NCBI GenBank assembly: GCA_022749755.1
Contig: CM040450.1
Location: forward strand, 1,061,452-1,125,451
From: Azadirachta indica
Taxonomy: Eukaryota > Streptophyta > Magnoliopsida > Sapindales > Meliaceae
Reading direction: 5' to 3'
DNA: 64,000 nucleotides
Shown here piece by piece: positions 23,727-36,758 of the stretch. A program made the translations under genes and the position numbers. The notes under the pieces were generated by a model that was not told the DNA's origin, ran no database searches, and was given only the letters and a program-made list of their open reading frames with translations. Position 1 is the stretch's first letter. Every line of letters starts with the position of its first letter.

Positions 23727-26700
23727 ACGGTGGAAGAAAGTAACGTAGAATATTACTACATTAAAACCTCGAAATCATCTTAATATAAATATAATACTAA
23801 ATATATATCGCTCCTGCATATATAATTATGATATAGATAAGTGCAACTTTACATCTTTATCGTTATTTTGCATATAACCTCCCTTCTAAGCATAGGTTTG
23901 TAAAAAAATAATAATATAAAAGAAAGAAGAAACCATCTCTTCATTTAATAGAAAAACGACAAGCTTTCTTTTACAGATCATGGGCAGAAATGTATGAATA
24001 CAAGATCAAAAGACAAGATTTTAGAATTAAAGGAAATGCAGTGTCAACGCGTCACCAGGAAGCCAACGTATAACTGAGCAAACAAATCCTTCAACTGCCT
24101 CGTACTCTTCCACATATGTTTACGAGTCTGGGACTTTTGTGTTTACTTTGGTGTTAATTGACTTGTGTTGACTTATTAATAAGATATTTAAGTTAAAGAT
24201 AGATAATTTATCTAAAATTAAATTATATTTTCAGATAAATTAATATTTATGTATAAAATAATTTAAATTTTATGCCATTATATTGATAAACATTATTTAA
24301 TTTGTACGACTATTTAAATTTGTAATGCTTTTGGATAATTTTATTAATAAAATAATTTAAACTTATCATATTTTAGATAAAAAATAATCAATTTATATAA
24401 ATAATTTAGAATTTTATACTCTTATATTTCAAATAAACATTAATTAATTTGTATTAATATTCAAAAATATTTTTAGATTAAAACATAATTATTAATCATG
24501 ATTCTAACTAGCAAAATTCTGAGACTACTGTGAAAGTAGTGAAAGAAATTTTTAGAAAGAATTGAGAAAATGAAATTTTTCATGAAAGTTTTTAAACAAA
24601 GAAAAAAAGAAACCAAACACACAAATTCCCAAATTATGAGGTTTATGAAAAATTCCCGACAACAAACTTATCGTATTATTAACAAAGCAAAATAATGAGA
24701 ACAATAAGAAACACAAAAACTTTCTGTTTTCTTGAATAGATTTGTATTGCATTAATATATATATAGATATATTAGCATCAAAATAGCATCATTTTGCAAA
24801 GGTTATATTTTAGACAAACAAAAGTAAGGGTGAAAAGACTAGAAACTGAAAAGTTGAACCAAATCAATCGGAACCGATGGGTTTGATCTAGTTTCATATT
24901 TATTTGGTCTGGGTACAATCCCATTGTTATACTTAATTGCTAACCTGACTTGATCGGCCAAAAGACTACATTATCCTTTATGACATTTAATGTATGTGAA
25001 ATGACATAATTATCCCAAAAAAGAAAAAGAAAAATAAGAGGAATAGATTAGGGAAGAAGTTCACAAAAAAAAAAGAAAGAAAAGTAACAGAGAGAAGAAG
25101 AAGAAGAAGAAGAAAAGGAAAAAAAAAAAAGAAAAGGAATAGAGAGAGAAGAAGAAGAAGAGGAAGAAGAAGAAGAAAAGGAATAGAGAGTGAAGAAGAA
25201 GAAGAAAAAAGAAAGAGAAAAAATAGAGAGAAAAAGACTAAGGAAGAAGAAGGAATAGGCTACGGAAGAAAAAATTATTTTTTATTAATTTAGAACCATA
25301 AATTACAATTTTAACCTTTAAGGGGAGAAAATTTTATTTTTTATTAATTTATAATTGTAACATATAGTTTTATTGTTTGAGGTGTTAAATATGATTGTGG
25401 TACTTAATGGATTGGGGTGAGTTGAGTATTTACAATAAATCTGGGGGTGAATTAAAAATTGTAAATATATAAAGAGGACAAAATGAATATTACCCTTAAT
25501 TAAAAATATAAAAAAGAAAAAGTTTTGATTATTTTTATTTGTCATAAATAACATATGTCTATTTTTACATTTTTTATATTGATTAAGAGCTTCATGTTTT
25601 TTGTATAAAAATATAATGAATATAATATAAATATATATTATATATAAGAAATAAAATACGAAAAAAATTTATTTTAAATGGCTTTTGTGCAATGTTGAAA
25701 GGTCTTGATGTACCCGGATGGTTCAATTTTTTTTATAATACATATTATGTAATTATGAAAATAAGAAAAAGTTTAGGTTTATTTTAGCATATGAGTTTAA
25801 TTAAACTCATTGTTAAAATTTTTTAATAATAATATTTTATTTTCTAAATTTTTATTGAAAATAATAAATGAAAAATTTTAATTTTAATGTTTTAGTGATT
25901 TTTCTGAAGAAAGGGATTAAATTTTTATAATTAAAAAATATATTTTATTTTGTTATTTTTTTAAAATATAGGGGTAAAATTTATAATAACCTAATAGGTT
26001 AACTGATGAAAGTTAAAGCAGTATCTGTCATTTTTCGCTATTTTAGGAGTACCTTTTTTTTATTTTTTCAAAATTTAGGATATTTGTCCTTTTCCCTATA
26101 CTTTAGAGAGAGATATATGTAAATTTTTCTTTTTTAACAAAAGAGAAAACAACTGAAAATCTAACAAAGGGGTTTCTGTCATTTCTCCCATTAAAATATT
26201 ACTAAATAATTTATATTTATAAAATATTAAAAATATAGGGATGCCATTGTAATTGTATGCAAACTTAAAATTTTTGTTTTACATACTGAAGTGAAACAGA
26301 TTATACGAGTCTATTTAGTTTAATTTGGTATCTCAATTTTATTGTATCATAATATTAATTGACAATTAATTTACTAATTGTATTATATTTTGTCACTTAT
26401 TTTTTAATTTTAATACGATTAATAAATGGATTGAATTTGCATTTATTTAAAATTTTTACCACAACCATCTTAAAACATCATAAATGCAAAATGATAACGT
26501 GAGCAATCACTCCTAGGAAAATTCTATGATATTGAGATAAAAAATTTTAGTATCCATAACTCATTCATTATGACCTTTGGATTTTTCTTTTAAATCTAGA
26601 CCATTGATTTTATATAGTACTGATTAACTATACTTTGGCATTCCTTGAAAGATTTTGCTTTCTAGATTACACTCTCTCTTACTCCATTTGCATCTTCATT

Positions 26701-27599
26701 GGCAAGATAGAATGCCAAACGATTCTTCTTCTCAATTATATTGCATAAAAACATAATTATTCATAAAATTTATATTCAAAAAATGGACGATAATACTCCA
26801 AATTCTTAAATTATATTACCTTACAATTTGACAATCTTAAATCATATGGTGTTTGCCTATACTTACTTCATCACATATAAACCACAATCATATCCATTTG
26901 GTTGAATTTGAACATTATTAGGATAAATATCTTAAAATCGGCCAAAGACTGATCAACTAAGAATTTTTGGATTTCATCATCATACAAAACTAGAGCCAAT
27001 TTAAGTAACTATAAATGTTTTTAATCAAGAAGATAGCAAATTAGAACAAAATACTATAATAATAATAATAACAAATGACAATCTTAACTTACAATTTCTT
27101 TAACTATTTTCTTTCAATTCAATTTCTTCCTGTTGTTTGGTAGAAGGTCCCAAATTTCAACATTTTTGTTTCTCATAATCAACATTGCGAGGTACCAGTG
27201 TTGTGTAGATTGATCATGCAAAGGAACAAATATCTATTTTACAAATACACAATTTTCAAAAATTGTAGCATGCAAAGGAACATACAACAATTAATTATAG
27301 AAAGGACATTTCATTTAGTAAATAGTTAAATAAAAGTATTTAATTGTTGTATATCTTTTCACAAATTTTTAATTTTGACATGTAAATCTCAAATTCCATG
27401 TTTTTGGATAAAATCTAGAACTCTAGATGTATGCTTTGAAGACATATATTCTCTACCACTATTTACTCAAAAAAAAAAAAGAATAAACGAAGTCTTTATC
27501 TAATAAAATATAGTCATATTTGGCCATCACAAAGTTCGAACATTTAATGTGCATGTCTAATCATTATCAATTTACAACAATAACAATGGAACAAAATAA
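23727..27599. other. AT-rich spacer, no gene seen; (GAA)n-rich tract at 25060-25262
   Basis: No family resemblance was found on either strand. GAAGAAGAAGAAG-type purine runs occupy about 25060-25262. A GGTTCAAC/GAACC-type word cluster at 24850-24960 recalls plant LTR sequence. Short frames at 24552-24752 and 25318-25554 are compositional. Confidence 0.5.
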
Positions 27600-29391
27600 A
27601 ATATAGTCATAATTGGACACTCTAATGGTTTTCTTCATCATTTGGCAATAACTCATTTAGCAAAAATCTTTTACAAGGAGTTTTCTTCTTCTTTGACCCG
27701 TCATCAGTTTCCTTGATCATGTTGGTTTTCTTAAAAAATTTGGTATCTTCAAAAATTTGATAGCTAGACTCACTACAAACTCTTGACCAATGTATCTTTG
27801 TAGACTGCAAATTATCTTTAAAAGAAATTGCTTGAACATCCATATCCTTAGTGGTCCATCGTTTTATTGCATATGTCTGTTTTTTTTTTAATTGCAATAT
27901 CTTCAATTGCATGAACCATCAACTTTGGAAGAAAATTCTTGAATCATGACATAAGTATCTAAATTATGCTTCATCAAGTTAGCAACTTTATATGTTATTC
28001 AACAATTCCTAGTTGCATTTGCTTTAGTCTTTCATTGAAATCCAATAATTGATTTTCGTCAAAGGTATCTTTGGTCACAGTATGATGAGGTCTATTTTCC
28101 TGGAAATTAACCTAATATTTTTCTAAATATAAGCTTTAGGAATTATCTATTTTTATATTTTAAATAAAGTAAATAGTATAAATTTCTTACCTTTGAGTTC
28201 CGAAAGCCCCTATTCTTCTTTAGAAAATGCATGAAATTGTATACTTCTTTGTTTGTCTATATATCTATTGGATTCAACGATTTACATACAAGTTTATTTG
28301 TAAACACTACATGATCCATGTAAAAGAGCTGCAAAATAATTAGCAACAGAGTTAAAATAAGAAAAAAACAAAGAGTTTACAAGGTTAAGTTTTAATGGAT
28401 CAACTGAGAAAGAGAAAATAATATTACCTCTAAAAATAGCACATAATCATAAATGTATTTTCGTCTTCCTCCTTAAAAATTTTTAATGCCATTAATGAGT
28501 CCATTGAAACACCAAGTTGCCTATTTTTTTCTTTAATGGTATTTGTGTTCTTCAATGAACTAAATAATGAGGAATTACATAGTTTCCTGATTTAAAGGAT
28601 AATAGTGTCCCAATAGAGAACAATACAAATTTTCTCTTGAAGCTATCGTTTACCTCATTTACAGTCACCAAATCTTCCTCCAACTTCTTCAAATAAAATA
28701 TATTTTTATAATTACAATTATCTTTCTATTGATCTATACTCTCTAAATTCACATCCACATCTACATCTATAACCACTCCACCATCTTGAATCCCCATAAT
28801 AAATTCAAAATCATGAGCGAAAATATTGATTCTATGTCCATGTAAATTAATAGTATAAGTAAATGGATCTAACATTTCAACTAACCAGGCACATAAATCT
28901 CGTCTTATTGGCTGCACTTTATGTTCAGAAGACTTCCAAATCCTAACTCTTCAACAGCATTTTTTTAGCATTTGTTAATTTGGCCACCAAGGTTGCAAAA
29001 CAGTTAGGAGCACATCTTGTTTCAAAGGGCCTTCTTTTTCCGCCACATTCTTTTTCATTGATATAATCGATATTAACTACACTATATTTATCCTTATGCT
29101 CCTTATTCATGGCTTTGAAATGTAATCCTAAATTTTTTTTCTTTCCCATTAGCATATAAAAGATATTAAGCACTAAATTAAATGTTTTAAATGAAATATA
29201 TTACTAATGAAAATAGATTTCAAAATAAAAGGTTGAGTGAATATCACAAAACTCAAGAACTTGATAAAAGGTTCTGTCTTCTTGAATGCTTCATTTTTCT
29301 TCTCATAATCAGTCTTATTTAAGTCAGTCTTCTTATCAACATCATCATCATTTGTAGGATCTGAATCAACTCGTTTCCTCTTGTTTTTCAT
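27600..29391 (-). pseudogene. decayed gene of the plant Ulp1/DUF1985-like (transposon-associated) family
   Basis: Reading the minus strand from 29391, there is first a Lys/Asp-rich lead MKNKRKRVDSDPTNDDDVDK. Then at about 29070-28960 comes RRPFETRCAPNCFATLVAKL. After a frame change a (V/N)AVEELGFGSLLNIKC-like segment follows, then RRDLCAWLVEMLDPFTYTIN and a HDFEFIMGIQDGG segment (28917-28780). The order F-x-TRC-x-P, GFG-SLL, LC-WLV-x-FDP, and D-x-FIMG is that of plant DUF1985/aminotransferase-like proteins, many of them carried by Mutator-like elements with Ulp1 proteases. Frameshifts, stops and a split by intronic or inserted DNA make it a pseudogene. No protease domain was recognised. The basic 96-residue frame at 27622-27912 may be its 3' part. 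Confidence 0.6.
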
Positions 29392-30106
29392 CTACACAAT
29401 TTACTATTTTAACACATCCATCACAAAATATAAATCATAATATAAATTAAAAAATAACAGCTGAATAATACTAAGGCATAACAACAACAAAGTAGAAATA
29501 CAACTATAAATTCATGCAACAACATTACTTTCACTAACATGAAAAACATTATATTTAAATGAATGAAAATAAGAATATTAAATGCAAAAATGATTAACAC
29601 AAAATTTTTATTTGAATATAATAAAATATATTAAACACAAAATTAAATGAATAAGTAGTAAGAGAATCTACGATTGCATAAAATGCTGAAAATAAAAGAC
29701 AATTAAAAATAGACAAGAATTAATGAAAATGAGAGTTATAAGTTTGCCTAAAATTAAAAATTACAATTAAGATAAGAAAGGACAACAAAATATTTATTAT
29801 TGACAGTAATAATTTTTGAGTAATTTTGTATTTTTAATTTTTTATTTGTTTTACTTTCATAAATTTTGAGTAATTAAAAAAAAAGCATGAGACCAAAAAA
29901 ATTTAATTGCATGGGACTAAACTTCAAGTTTTGTAAATAATTTTTTTCCATTCCTTGGCTATAATATATAATTTTATTGAATGGGTGAGAATAAGGAGTG
30001 CAAGAGCTACTTGAAGACTAAGTGAGAAAAAAAAAAAATTAAAAACTAACTAGAGTAGTATATAGCAAAATGGCAGCATACAGCAGAAACAACAACCGAT
30101 AAACAG
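29392..30106. other. AT-rich spacer, no gene seen
   Basis: A/T homopolymer-rich sequence lies between two minus-strand pseudogenes, with no readable product. Confidence 0.5.
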
Positions 30107-30299
30107 CTACTTATTGTTGTTCTTGTTACAAAATAGCATCAAAAAGCAGGAATCACCTAGTAGAAAACACAACATTAAACAATGAATGCAATAGCAAAGC
30201 CAAAAACAACCTTGTAGCAATAAAATAGCAGCAAAATACAACTCAGCAATAGCGTCCAATAGCAAAGAACATAGACAAACAAGAAAACAACAAGCGAAT

Positions 30300-32040
30300 T
30301 CCACAACAGTAGCAAATTGACAAATGTAACGGCAAAAAGTGTCTTTTTTGGTAGGAACATGAGTGAGAGCACAAGAGTCAACGAAATCACAGAAAGTGTT
30401 GACAAGAAGACCGTCCGGGCAACCCACCTTAGACTACTCATATGTACCTAAAGTGGCATTAAAATCACCAACAAGTACCCAAGGGAAATCTGAAGAACAT
30501 GCTAAGTTCACCAATTCATCCTATAAGAGCGACTGAGTAACATAATAAGCGGAAGCATACACAAAAGAGAATCCAATCCAACTATGATCTAACTTAGTTT
30601 TAATTGTCACCTGTTGAGAGCTAGTAGAAACAACCACAAAAGTATGGTTAGTTGCCTCTAAAACCCACAACTGCGAAAGAGAACTTTTTGACATCCCTAT
30701 AAGAGATAAACCCAACATACGCCAACAACCGTCTGGAATTCTATTGCACTCAACCGTCGGTTTAGAAATTGCAACAACAAGAGACTTATGGAGTTGATAA
30801 AGATTAGCTAATTCAAAGCAGGACTCGAGGCTAGCTAAGCCCCGCATATTCCATGAAATAAACTTCTTGAGTTAAAAGCCAATAGAACTACCCTTGAGCA
30901 AGTATAATTCCTGAACGCCTTTTGTTTTACTTTAGCACGTCTTCTTATAACTATTTCAAAGCCATCTTCAATAGGCAGTTTAACAAAAGCACCAGCTACT
31001 TTTCAGAAATTAGTCAAGGTTACGAAACCATCAACTATATTATTATCATGTTCAACAATGTCAATTGCATTGCCATCACAAAAGAGCTCACTGACGCCTT
31101 CTAGAAAATTCTCTTCCACAGAAAGAGATGAACATTTATCATAGGTCGGTCACGTAACAACATCCTTACTAACTGATGCTAGCGCGACAATCTATAACTC
31201 CTCCATGACAATGCCTAAAGTAGGAATAGGTTCAATTTCAATAACACCTAGAGTTACTTTAGGAAGAGGTTGGGAAGTAGCAAATTTATTTTTGAGCACT
31301 TCCTCTCTATCAGTGTTCTGAACAGGCTAAGACGCAGTTAGTTTCAAGCTATTCCATGATTTTTTTTCTCCATAGGTTTATAAACCTTTTTAGGCTTAGA
31401 CTTCTCATGTTGGTTGCTTTTAGACAATCGACAAGAGTTTTCCTTGTGACCAAAACGGTCACATTTGCTACATTTTGATAGGAGATTCTCATACCTCCAC
31501 ATCAAACCTATAATTAGGAAGTTCCACTATAACAAAGTTTGGCAATAGGGTTGATAAATTACCCATACTTCCTTTCTCGTGTTGCTGAATCAATCTATAA
31601 AGGAATGGCAACTCTTCTAGCCACGATTAGTAAGATTTGTAGGTGCCATTATTCTAAGTTAAGGTTGTAAAGAGGAATCCATACTTGCATATAAGACTGA
31701 ACTTTTGCGTTATAACGATTGAAATTAAGCAATCATTGAAAGAGCCTGAAAATTCCTTGTGGCAAAGAGCAAGACCCCCCACCCCATACCTTGCACATGT
31801 CAATTTTTGCGAAGAAGTGAATATCAAAGAAACCATGAGCCAGTGGTGTCATGATCCAACTTTCAGTTGGCTGCCATATAGTATGTAGGTAAGCCCGCAA
31901 CTCCTCCACATTTATTGATTTGCAACAAGGCTTGAGTAAAATCGTTCCAATAAGATTGGTATGGTAGGAATCAACTTCTTTTTTGTGCAAGATCGGATCA
32001 TGGTGGCATCCTCTCTTTGAAAAAGGATGGGCAAATCATT
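30300..32040 (-). mobile_element. LINE front half: DUF4283/CCHC ORF1 and start of endonuclease, lacking reverse transcriptase
   Basis: On the minus strand from about 31990 there is a DUF4283-like stretch (ESWIMTPLAHGFFDIHFFAK, then a long degenerate stretch). A CCHC zinc knuckle CSKCDRFGHKENSC follows at 31472-31431. At 30847-30520 comes the start of the second ORF: RGLASLESCFELANLYQLHK, then a W-x-LGLSLIGMS-like block. At 30500-30310 follow VLVGDFNATLGTYE and CPDGLLVNTFCDFVDSCAL, which are conserved blocks of the APE-type endonuclease of plant L1 elements (GDFNA is part of the active site). Stops and shifts interrupt it. No reverse transcriptase follows; the frame runs into Leu/Phe/Cys-rich non-matching sequence at 30290-30107. 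Confidence 0.75.
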
Positions 32041-32087
32041 AGAATACTAAAATCATTCAGCTTCGTTAAAAGAGAAGCAAAGGTAGG

Positions 32088-32213
32088 TGTAACATCCTTA
32101 AGTCTAAGAAATTTCGGTAAAATTTTCGTTATAATATAATATACATCATGTGTAACATCCTTAAGTTTAAGAAATTTCGGTAAAATTTCCGTTATAATAT
32201 AATATACATCATA
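32088..32213 (+). repeat. 63-bp tandem duplication
   Basis: Two adjacent units start TGTAACATCCTTAAGT(C/T)TAA at 32088 and 32151 and end ATACATCAT. They differ at only a few positions. TGTAAC is a common start for gypsy LTRs, so this may be the duplicated left end of a solo LTR. Confidence 0.85.
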
Positions 32214-32700
32214 TATGTAATCCTGTGAATTTTAAAATTTCACTCTAAATACTTCCAATAAAATTAAATACTAACTGTTTCATTTCATTATTCAACAAAA
32301 TATAATCAGTTTCATGACTTTTAAATCCAAGTACAAACATAGAAATTATATCAAAATTATACTTTGTAAGATCCTGCTCTTATAATTACATATAACTTCA
32401 AAAGTAGCAAAATTTTTGTCTTGAAGTACTCTTTTGTCTTCTATTTACAAGAATCTCCTGTGTCACATAAACTTAAAAAGTAAGGGTGAGCTAATACCTA
32501 ACAGATATTTATACACAAAAATAGTTTTAAAATTTGTAATAAATAAATTTGAACATGAAAACACTCTTTAATTTTCAACAAAGAGTGTAGTAAGATATCA
32601 AATCAAAATTTCAATTCCAATATTTATACAAATAACATAAAACACATTAATTCCATTATATAAAAAATTTTTTATAAATTTTGTACTTGCATACTTTACG

Positions 32701-32884
32701 AGCATTATTATAAAGGACTACCGTCCCAAAAACTGGCCATACGTATATTAGGGGCATTATTCCCAGAGATCGTTATCCCATCAAAAACGATCTTTAGAGG
32801 CATTATTTCCAAAGACCATTGCCTCAGCAGAAACGACCTTTAAGGGCATTATTCACAGGGACCGTCACCCCAAATACCGTTGCC
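32701..32884 (+). repeat. 46-bp tandem repeat, about 3-4 units
   Basis: GGCATTATT starts units at 32753, 32799 and 32845, exactly 46 bases apart, with a more diverged unit before them at 32701. Each unit carries a CC(A)-AGAGA(C/T)CGTT and an AAACGA(T/C)CTTTA phrase. It lies about 0.6 kb inside the TGTAACATCC start, as expected for tandem repeats in some gypsy LTRs. Confidence 0.85.
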
Positions 32885-34321
32885 ACATCATAACAATAAC
32901 CATGGCCATTACATTTTCATTCATCAAATATATTCACAACATTTTCATACAAATCATATATTTATAAAAATACAACAGGTGTTGATACAATTTTCTCACT
33001 ATATTTGAAAATTTAATATTTATATGAAAATTACTATTTAAACTTGATTCAAAAAAAATTAATTGGACAACATGTAGTGATTCAAGAATTTCATACGCAT
33101 TTATCAAAACATTAACAGTAATAAAACACTATACTTTTTAGTTTTAAAACTAAAATCTACCAAATGTATATAAATACCTACCTGACATACGTGTGATAAT
33201 TTTTTTGTCTCTGTTAGTTTGTCCTCCTCCCAATCACCTCCTAATACCAATTTAACAAATAATAATAAATGATGATCCAAAAATTTAAATTTTGGTACCT
33301 AAACTGTATATATATTTAAACATATATTTATATACTAATAGTTTAACTTTTTACAACTAAATGAAGTAATATACTAATCTTTAAAAATTAAAATTAATCA
33401 TCGAAAATATAATTTCAAACCAAGCCTGCCTTCTTTTTCCTTTCTCTCTTTTTTTTTTCCTTTCCGATTGATTTTCGATTTTCAATTTGAAAACGAAGAT
33501 TTACATGTATATATATATATATATCCGCCGCTTACCTTATTTAATTATTATATAAATTTTTTTTAACACTTGCCACCCACTTAGCCCCCCCATGTAATGC
33601 CCAAATGCATTATTAAATTAAGACACATGACATCCTAATTTTAATCAAATCCTTCAACTTTTCTTTTTATACCTTTTGCCCACAACAAAATTTATATTAT
33701 CCAATAATTTTATTTTTTTAAAGTCATAAACATGTTCATCCTAATCAACATTTTTTTTAATAAACATATCTGTTTTAGAAATTTTAAATTATTATGTTCT
33801 TACATAATATAAAGTGCATATATTCAATATGTGTATTCTAATTAAAATAAGACCTAAGGTATTATAGTAGGTTTTTTAGTCGGAGATGGAATATTAGTGT
33901 GAGAAGTTGTATGAACTCAAGATGACTTAAGGTGCTCCTGATAATGAATAAAGACACCCACATCTCCTCCAAAAGAGTTGTCATGGCATCCGAAGATGGC
34001 AAAGTTATATAAGGAAAGAGGTTCGGCAAAAAGAATAAGATCAATTCAAGAAGGAAAGATTAATGCTATATAGGTAAGTTAGGACAAGAGAAAAGGAAAA
34101 AAAAAAAATCTAGGAATGGAGGGATCAAAACTTCCTAAATATTCATAGAGAGAATTTTCCTAACTCATTAGGACAATCTCTATGTCATTCTCCCTCAATA
34201 ATTAATAATAACAATAATAATAATATACAACAACTAAAACAACAACAACAATAATAATAATTGCAATAATAATGATAATAATAATAAAAATAATAATATC
34301 TGATTGTTATGTTATCATAAA
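32885..34321. other. AT-rich DNA, probably the rest of an LTR, then spacer
   Basis: No coding sequence was recognised. A TA microsatellite lies at 33507-33525. GTAGG, the five bases before the first TGTAACATCC, recurs at 33867-33871, but the bases before it (ATTATA) are not a good LTR end. Trinucleotide AAT/AAC runs lie at 34190-34290. Confidence 0.35.
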
Positions 34322-35652
34322 TGCTATAATTTTTTGGTTGTAATACCCAAATGTAGTTTTTCTCAATTAATAAAGATTCGAAAGTCTAAGTGTCGGTCCA
34401 CAAGGAATTGGTTATATTAAGTCCACAAGTCCAAAAGTACAAATATTCAAAATTATAAGAAATAGAATGAATTTGCTTATTGTCAAATTTAAATTCAATA
34501 GTATTATATATTAGGGCATTAGGGATCCATTTTAATGATTTGTATAGAACTTATTCTTGATCCTTTTTTTATATGCTTTTTAAAAACATAATCAAAAGAA
34601 ATCAAAAGACTTACCTTTTAATTGATGGTGAAAAACTATAAGTTGCCTTACTCTTGACATGTAGAAAATATTCAAGCATTCAATGTACCATTTGTTAACA
34701 CTGAATCAAGATTTCTAACAATACTCAATCAATAAAAAAAATATTGACAATGAAGAACAAAACAAAGGATTAAAGAACAAAACTATAAAATCATCAAAAG
34801 TTCACCCTTACCCCTAATTATGAAATTAGAAAAACATTATTTTATTGAAGTTAAAATTACAAAAAGGAAACAAAAATGATAACTAAGATCTCCCTCCTCA
34901 CTTCTATATCTTCCTTTATATAGGTGAAATAAAAGATATATTCCATGCGTGAACATAATTTTGTCAATTTTCAATTAATCACGCTCTACCAACTTGCAAT
35001 ACATTTTTGACTATCAAAACCATCGAATTTTGTGAAATGGTCTTCTTCAAAGTTGTAGTGGATGACTCATCTTTTTAATAGTGTATATCTCACTCTTATT
35101 GATTTGGTAGAACGTAAGTTGTGTTGAAAATAAATATAAATGTTCAAGTTATATTTTTTCACCGCCTTTCTAAAATGATGACTCTTTTTGATAGCCAACC
35201 AGTTAAAATTTTAGAATATGTAAAAATAAACAATTTAGAGCTCTTTGTCAGCTTTTTGGAGCACCAAATTATATAATTTTTGGGTACGTATTTTTGGAGA
35301 TACGGCCAAAATACAGAAGTATGTTGGGCTGGTCTAAAGATGCACTTGAGAGTTCTATTGAAGCTCAATTTTGTCCCATTAATTGCTCGAATTGGTCCCA
35401 CTTTTGGCTTACAAAGTTGTGAAATGATGAGTTTATATTTGTTCAGCCCAAGAATCATATCAATTGATATTTTACATTAAAAGATACGCTCATTATACGA
35501 AACTTGCGCAAAACCGACTATTTAGTTCAATTCATGTTTTACAATTCAATATAAAAGAATATGCGAATATGCTTCAATTTTGGGAAACAAAAGGAATTAT
35601 TAAGTGTAAATCATAGTATTTCTCTTAATAAACCTACAGTTTAAAACATTCA
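34322..35652 (-). repeat. LTR of the Athila-like element (3' LTR in element orientation)
   Basis: On the + strand it begins TGCTATAATTTTTTGGTTG and ends AAAACATTCA. It matches 42751-44121 along its whole length, including GTGTCGGTCCACA and ACGCTCATTATACGAAAC. Confidence 0.9.
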
Positions 35653-36758
35653 TTACACCCCCCAACCAGCTTATTATTAGTTCCTAGTAATCTAAGCAGT
35701 ATTATTTAGAGTTAATTTATAGAATTTACATTCAAAGTAATAATCATTCTTTTCCTCTTGATCTTCTCAAAATAAACAAACTTTCACTTAAAAATTTATG
35801 GTATATGTGCCAGATACTTATTAGTCAAATTATTAATAAACCTTCTTTTGTGCTTTTTGTAACTAATACATGTTATGAGGTTTAATTGGAATCAAACAAC
35901 ATTGTTTTTAAATTTTGTCAAGATAAACTTCTCTGAGCAAAGATTATTTCTATCTCCTTTTTTTTTTTTTGGGCATAACCTAACCAATGTAGCGAGCTTT
36001 GGGCCAATAACTCCCAAACCAGTTGGCTTTAGGGTATTAGGTGTTAAAACACCCTTACAGGCTTAATTACTCGAGTTAAGATTATAAACTTATTCATATC
36101 AAAACTTTATCGTTTTACGCGAACATTCATTGTTGATTAGGCAAGAAGCTTGGTTACTAAGTAAAGACTTTGGTTAGAATTTTTATTTATTTATTTATTT
36201 TTTTCTTCTCTTTTTTTTTTGGAGTTTTTTTTTAACACTTATTTGCTACCTTTGACAAAACAAAAGAGCTCAAATATTGTAAAACTCCAATATGTCATCC
36301 ACAATCATATAACAAAGTGTGTGTGTGAAAGATAGTTTATAAATACTTATTGATTAAGTATCTGAGCAGAATTTGTTATGTGATGATGATGTAAAAGTCT
36401 ATAGATTTGATCAATTCAGAAAAAAGTGAATGATAAACCCTTTGTTATGAAATTCAAAAATCAAAACAAATGATGATGCATATCTACTAAGATGTGTCTC
36501 AGGAGTAAGATTACTCCTTACTCTACCATCCTAACAAATTATGAATCTAAATATATATATTTTTTGACATAGAAAAATGGCTACTTGTGTTAACTACACT
36601 CCTTCCAACTAGATTGGATCATGGTCCCCAATGTTTGAATACAAAGAGGTACAGTATAGAGAACATTACCTGAGATAGTAGTTATTGAAACACAAATAAA
36701 ACTGGAAACAAACTTAAGCAAAAATAACAAAATGCAATAAGTAGAAAGATAAGAAAAG
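35653..36758 (-). other. non-coding stretch between the LOG copy and the 3' LTR
   Basis: It includes a polypurine-like G-run next to the LTR (35658-35663, C on the + strand), and on the minus strand side a possible 3' UTR of the LOG copy just below 36759. No other coding sequence or poly(A) tract was seen. Confidence 0.4.

Noticed and set aside
30107..30300. Leu/Phe/Cys-rich frame as a membrane protein
   Set aside because: It is the continuation of the LINE frame into repetitive GCTATTG/TTGTTG-type sequence, not a conserved membrane domain.
32088..33871. Solo LTR bounded by GTAGG duplications
   Set aside because: The left end is plausible but the right end reads ATTATA and no partner was available; a 5-base match over this span can occur by chance.
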